Assembly (NCBI RefSeq): GCF_003386665.1
Contig: NZ_QTUB01000001.1
Location: 434,001 to 498,000, forward strand
Source of the DNA: Xenorhabdus cabanillasii
GTDB lineage: Bacteria > Pseudomonadota > Gammaproteobacteria > Enterobacterales > Enterobacteriaceae
Direction: 5' to 3'
DNA length: 64,000 bases
This document shows, in pieces, positions 59,683 through 64,000 of this stretch. The translations under genes were made by a program, and so were the position numbers. Numbering within the stretch: the stretch's first letter is position 1; each line of letters opens with the position of its first letter. The notes under the pieces are model-generated. The model searched no databases, had not been told where the DNA came from, and was given only the letters and a program-made list of their open reading frames with translations.

Positions 59683-60270
59683 ATGAAAACCCTTTACTTG
59701 GCTTCCTGCTCACCACGACGGCGTGAGCTGGTGGAATTGTTGGACTTTAATTTTCAGATCCTGACACCACAGGTCGAAGAGAAGTGGCAAGAAGGGGAGT
59801 CTCCGCAGCACTATGTTAATCGATTGGCCAGAGAAAAATCGCAAGCGGGAGTGAAGATTGCACCGGAGGATTTTCCAGTTCTGGGTGCGGATACAATTGT
59901 TGTACTGAATAATCGCATTCTGGAAAAACCCCGTAATGAGCAGCACGCTGCTGAAATGCTGCAAGAACTGTCAGGGCAGTGCCATCAAGTCATGACTGCT
60001 GTTGCTTTATCGAACAATCAGCATACCTTAAGTGAGTTAGTCATTACAGATGTGATGTTTCGCCATTTATCCCAGCGCAAAATACGGGAATATATTGCAA
60101 CTGGGGAACCAATGGATAAAGCCGGTGCTTATGGCATTCAGGGTAAAGGCGGTTGCTTTGTCAGAAAGATTAATGGCAGTTACCATGCTGTTGTCGGCTT
60201 ACCATTGGTGGAAACGTATGAATTAATCGAACGATTTTTAGCGTTAGCTGATGGGAAGGATCATTCATGA
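59683..60270 (+). CDS. yhdE: Maf-type nucleoside triphosphate pyrophosphatase (YhdE)
   Basis: 195 residues. Maf signature [13 protein letters not shown] at the N-terminus, then [11 protein letters not shown] and [10 protein letters not shown]. Such enzymes hydrolyse dTTP/UTP or modified nucleotides, and in E. coli YhdE acts on dTTP and UTP. It overlaps rng by four bases, as part of the mreBCD-yhdE-rng gene string. Confidence 0.95.
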   Translation: MKTLYLASCSPRRRELVELLDFNFQILTPQVEEKWQEGESPQHYVNRLAREKSQAGVKIAPEDFPVLGADTIVVLNNRILEKPRNEQHAAEMLQELSGQCHQVMTAVALSNNQHTLSELVITDVMFRHLSQRKIREYIATGEPMDKAGAYGIQGKGGCFVRKINGSYHAVVGLPLVETYELIERFLALADGKDHS

Positions 60271-61736
60271 CAGCAGAGTTATTAGTCAATGTAACACCAT
60301 CCGAAACGCGGGTTGCTTATATAGATGGCGGTATTTTGCAAGAAGTTCATATTGAACGGGAAGCTAAACGGGGAATAGTTGGCAATATTTACAAAGGTCG
60401 TATCAGCCGTGTTCTGCCCGGTATGCAGGCGGCTTTTGTAGATATCGGGTTGGAAAAAGCGGCTTTTTTGCATGCATCCGACATTATGCCCCATACAGAA
60501 TGTATAGCCGGTGAGGAACGGAAGAACTTCAATGTCAGGGATATTGCTGAGTTGGTTTGTCAGGGGCAGGATCTGCTTGTTCAGGTAGTGAAAGATCCCC
60601 TTGGCACGAAAGGTGCCCGTTTGACAACGGACATTACCCTGCCATCACGTTATCTGGTATTTATGCCGGGTGCCTCTCATGTTGGTGTTTCTCAGCGAAT
60701 TGAAAGTGAAGAAGAACGTGAACGCCTGAAATCCATCGTGATGGATTATTGCGATGAACATGGCGGGTTTATTATCCGCACCGCCGCAGAAGGAGTGAGA
60801 AAAGAAGAACTTGGGCAGGATGCGGCTTTTTTGAAGCGTCTGTGGCGTAAGGTTATTGAGCGTAAGAAACGCAATATCACTAAAACGAAAGTATATGGTG
60901 AGCTTGCATTGGCGCAGCGTATTCTGCGTGATTTTGCAGGAGCCTCTCTTGATCGCATTCGGGTTGATTCCCGTCAGACCTATCTGCAATTGCAAGAATT
61001 CATTGATGAATACATTCCTGAAATGAATGCCAAACTGGAGCATTATCAAGGAACTCAGCCGATATTCGATCTGTACGGTGTAGAGAATGAAATTCAGCGC
61101 GCCCTGGAACGCAAAGTAGAATTAAAATCGGGTGGCTATCTGATCATCGATCAAACCGAAGCCATGACGACTATCGATATTAATACCGGAGCTTTTGTTG
61201 GGCATCGCAACTTAGAAGAGACTATCTTTAATACTAATATTGAGGCGACTCAGGCGATTGCCCGCCAGTTAAGGCTGCGTAATTTAGGCGGGATCATTAT
61301 CATTGATTTTATCGATATGGGTAATGGGGAACATCGCCGTAGAGTATTGGCTTCTTTAGAGCAGGCATTAAGCAAAGATCGTGTGAAAACGACTATTAAT
61401 GGTTTTTCCCAGCTTGGGCTGGTGGAAATGACACGAAAACGCACACGAGAAAGTCTTGAACATATCTTGTGTGATAACTGTCCGACTTGTCAGGGACGTG
61501 GCACCGTGAAATCTGTTGAAACGGTATGCTATGAAATTTTACGGGAAATTGTACGTGTTCACCGCGCCATTAATGCAGATCGTTTTCTGGTTTACGCATC
61601 TCATGCCGTGAGTGAAGCCCTTAAGGGGGAACACTCTCATGCTTTAGCAGAGGTAGAAATTTTTGTAGGCAAGCCAGTGAAAGTGCAGGCAGAACAACTC
61701 TACAGTCAGGAACAATTTGACGTTGTTATGATGTAA
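60267..61736 (+). CDS. rng: Ribonuclease G
   Basis: 489 residues, the E. coli length. N-terminal S1 domain ([21 protein letters not shown]), DNase-I-like catalytic region with [12 protein letters not shown] (Asp) and [10 protein letters not shown] (Asp), and the zinc-link cysteines [11 protein letters not shown]. It processes 16S rRNA and selected mRNAs. Unlike RNase E, it lacks the long disordered tail. Confidence 0.98.
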   Translation: MTAELLVNVTPSETRVAYIDGGILQEVHIEREAKRGIVGNIYKGRISRVLPGMQAAFVDIGLEKAAFLHASDIMPHTECIAGEERKNFNVRDIAELVCQGQDLLVQVVKDPLGTKGARLTTDITLPSRYLVFMPGASHVGVSQRIESEEERERLKSIVMDYCDEHGGFIIRTAAEGVRKEELGQDAAFLKRLWRKVIERKKRNITKTKVYGELALAQRILRDFAGASLDRIRVDSRQTYLQLQEFIDEYIPEMNAKLEHYQGTQPIFDLYGVENEIQRALERKVELKSGGYLIIDQTEAMTTIDINTGAFVGHRNLEETIFNTNIEATQAIARQLRLRNLGGIIIIDFIDMGNGEHRRRVLASLEQALSKDRVKTTINGFSQLGLVEMTRKRTRESLEHILCDNCPTCQGRGTVKSVETVCYEILREIVRVHRAINADRFLVYASHAVSEALKGEHSHALAEVEIFVGKPVKVQAEQLYSQEQFDVVMM

Positions 61737-61857
61737 TTACACGGGATTGAGTGATACTTCATATTTTTCAGGTTGCCTCTCTGTTTGGCTACAGTCATTC
61801 TGAAATGTGGCGTGAAATCTATTGGGTAGAAATATGCTGACAACCAAGGAGAAATGA

Positions 61858-64000
61858 GTGAGGCGACTGCTCGGGATATTATTAGCGACAGCCGCAATAG
61901 TCATTATCATTGTGGCTCTGCTTGTCAGCGGGTTACGTTTTTCCCTGCCACATATTAATGATTATCGTCAGCAATTGGCGCATAAGATTTCTGAATTGAC
62001 GGACATTTCTGTCGATATTGGCTATATCAGCGGAAACTGGCAGCCATTCGGCCCCCAGTTGGAAGTCCGTGATCTTCGTGCTGTAACGGGGGAAACGGAT
62101 ATTAAAGCCAAAAAAGTGACGCTTTCTCTGGATATCTGGCGTTCACTGCTACAACGGCGCTGGCATTTCCGCGATCTCTCCTTTTACCAGCTTCAGGTTG
62201 ATTATGATAAACCATTATTGGATGGGGAAGGTGAAAGCCTGTTTCCCAAGCCAGATGGCTTGTCCTCCCTGTTCCTTGAACGGTTTAATCATTTTGATTT
62301 GCACGACAGCAGCCTGACCTTTCCGACTCCATCGGGAGAAAAGATCCGGCTGATATTGCCGCAGCTGACATGGCTGAATAAAGATAATCGTCATCGTGCA
62401 CAAGGCAATATTAATCTGTCTTCGATTAACGGACAGGAAGGTGTTGTGCAGGTTAAATTTGACCTGAAAGATATCAATAGTGTTTTAGATAGCGGCACGA
62501 TTTATTTGCAGGCTGATGATATTGATATGCGGTTGTGGTTTAGCCGTTGGTTAAAAGACAATACCGGCCTGGAGGATGCCCGATTCAGTCTGGCGAGTTG
62601 GATTACCCTGAAAAATGGGAGGATTGATAACGGACATCTGCAACTTAAGCAGGGGCATGCCAACTGGCATGTGGGTGATGAAAAACATCAGCTTACCGTT
62701 CATGATTTACTCCTGCAAATGCGCCGTCAGGGAGAAGGCTGGCTGTTTGATATCCCCAATTTGGCGAGTCTGAAAACGAATGGTCAGCAATGGCCCGCAG
62801 GCCGTATTGCGGTATTGTATGCTATGCAGGCGCGGAAATATCAGAACAAAGATCATTGGCGGGTTCGAGCTGAAAATCTTCAGCTTGAACGCCTGAGTGG
62901 GATGTTGCCGATGATCTCTTTTGTGATCCCCGATATTGTTAAAGACTGGCAATACCGGCAACCCAAAGGATTAGTCAGCAGTCTTGCCCTTGATATCACC
63001 CCCGAATTACCTGATAGCGCGGAGATTGCCATCAAATGGCAGGATGTCAGTTGGTCTCGTTGGAAAAAGTTACCTTCAGTCAATCACTTCAGTGGTGCAT
63101 TAGAAGGAAATAAACAGTGGGGAAACTTTAGATTTGAGCTGAAAAACAGCCTCATTGATTACCGGGCTATGTTCCAGGCACCATTTGATATTGCCAGCAG
63201 TGAAGGAAAAATCATGTGGAAAAATGGTCGGGATGGCTTGAAGATATGGAGTCAGGGGCTGGATTTGCAGGCCAGATCATTATGGATAAACGGAAATTTT
63301 CATTACACAGAATCCCAGAATCAGCAACCAATGCTAGGGATACTGGCTGGAATTCGTCTGGATGATGCGGGTGAAGCATGGCGTTATTTTCCCAAGCCAT
63401 TGATGGGCGAATCGCTGACAGAATATTTAACAGCGTCGTTGATCAAAGGGAAGGTAGACAATGCTACTTTGATCTTTCAGGGGAACCCTCATGATTTCCC
63501 ATTCAAGCATAATAATGGTCAGTTTCAGGTATGGGTTCCTCTGCGCCATGCGACATTCCAGTATCAGCCTGATTGGCCGGCCCTGTTTGACCTGGATCTC
63601 GATTTGAATTTCCAGAATAACGGCTTGCAGATACAAACAGAGAAAGCGAAATTAGGAAAAGTTAATGCCTCCCGGATCTCTGCTGTTATCCCCGATTACG
63701 AAAAAGAGAAGTTATTGATTGATGCTGAAATATCTGGAGATGGAAAGGATATCCACGATTATTTTCATCATAGTCCATTGACAGAAACGGTTGGTAGCGC
63801 GCTGGATAATTTGCAACTTAACGGTCAGGTTGATGGAAAACTTCATCTGGATGTGCTTCTGGAAAATGGTACAACCGATGCGAGTGGAGAGGTTGTATTG
63901 AAAAATACCGACTTGTTTATCAAGCCATTAGATAGCAAGATGAAGCACCTTAGTGGTAAATTCCGCTTTGATAATGGGGTTTTGCAAAGTGATACGCTTT
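61858..64000 (+). CDS. yhdP: YhdP-family AsmA-like lipid-transport protein, 5' part
   Basis: Starts at GTG 61858 after AAGGAGA (MRRLLGILLATAAIVIIIVA, an N-terminal membrane helix). The frame stays open to the end of the window, ~714 codons; the family is ~1,270 residues. Blocks such as LPHINDYRQ, WRYFPKPLMGESL and NASRISAVIPDYEKEKLLI match E. coli YhdP. That protein spans the periplasm and is tied to phospholipid transport to the outer membrane. The rest lies outside the window. It follows rng, as in E. coli. Confidence 0.95.
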   Translation, partial: MRRLLGILLATAAIVIIIVALLVSGLRFSLPHINDYRQQLAHKISELTDISVDIGYISGNWQPFGPQLEVRDLRAVTGETDIKAKKVTLSLDIWRSLLQRRWHFRDLSFYQLQVDYDKPLLDGEGESLFPKPDGLSSLFLERFNHFDLHDSSLTFPTPSGEKIRLILPQLTWLNKDNRHRAQGNINLSSINGQEGVVQVKFDLKDINSVLDSGTIYLQADDIDMRLWFSRWLKDNTGLEDARFSLASWITLKNGRIDNGHLQLKQGHANWHVGDEKHQLTVHDLLLQMRRQGEGWLFDIPNLASLKTNGQQWPAGRIAVLYAMQARKYQNKDHWRVRAENLQLERLSGMLPMISFVIPDIVKDWQYRQPKGLVSSLALDITPELPDSAEIAIKWQDVSWSRWKKLPSVNHFSGALEGNKQWGNFRFELKNSLIDYRAMFQAPFDIASSEGKIMWKNGRDGLKIWSQGLDLQARSLWINGNFHYTESQNQQPMLGILAGIRLDDAGEAWRYFPKPLMGESLTEYLTASLIKGKVDNATLIFQGNPHDFPFKHNNGQFQVWVPLRHATFQYQPDWPALFDLDLDLNFQNNGLQIQTEKAKLGKVNASRISAVIPDYEKEKLLIDAEISGDGKDIHDYFHHSPLTETVGSALDNLQLNGQVDGKLHLDVLLENGTTDASGEVVLKNTDLFIKPLDSKMKHLSGKFRFDNGVLQSDTL

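Overview
The window comes from a gammaproteobacterium of the order Enterobacterales, most likely a Xenorhabdus or Photorhabdus relative. Two blocks of core genes keep the Escherichia coli gene order with high protein similarity, the intergenic DNA is AT-rich, and the left edge holds the end of an Afp/PVC-type extracellular contractile injection system (eCIS), typical of these insect-associated bacteria. The genus is an inference; nothing here proves it.

Layout. (1) 1-6.3 kb: 3' end of an eCIS locus (tape measure, AAA ATPase split by a frameshift, DUF4255 terminator cap), then two payload-like genes: an ADP-ribosyltransferase-like protein and a YwqJ-type deaminase, with a LysR-type DNA-binding fragment between them and a decayed coding remnant after them. 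(2) 6.3-31.8 kb: a core block resembling the E. coli pyrLB-argI-rraB-yjgM-valS-holC-pepA-lptFG-leuX region, interrupted by accessory genes: an orphan ORF, rbn, an rtcB with an internal deletion next to intact rlaP, a LysE exporter, an orphan carrier-protein/hydrolase fusion, an amino-acid ABC transporter with two binding proteins, a methyltransferase, a possible caspase-fold protein and a class C beta-lactamase-like lipoprotein. (3) 31.8-48 kb: a decayed variable region beginning at tRNA-Leu(CAA) (leuX), with an att repeat, two broken integrases, a broken P4-type primase with GGTGAACAG-like repeats, a membrane protein/permuted papain-fold effector pair, a wrecked OLD-nuclease/UvrD-helicase pair, IS remnants, an AvrD-type biosynthetic operon, and a more GC-rich TetR-SDR-MFS module. 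(4) 48-64 kb: core block fis-dusB-prmA-panF-yhdT-accCB-aroQ-acuI-mreBCD-maf-rng-yhdP, in E. coli order except that csrD is missing.

The most interesting system is the AvrD operon (about 40.6-44.8 kb, minus strand): acyl-activating ligase, ketoreductase, carrier protein, AvrD and a P-loop NTPase, overlapping and apparently co-transcribed. AvrD of Pseudomonas syringae directs synthesis of the diffusible syringolides, so this operon is a candidate for a small lipid-derived signal in an animal-associated bacterium. Two of its genes carry one-base frameshifts in homopolymers. Similar lesions occur in other accessory genes but not in any core gene, which points to decay rather than random sequencing error, although reads would be needed to decide.
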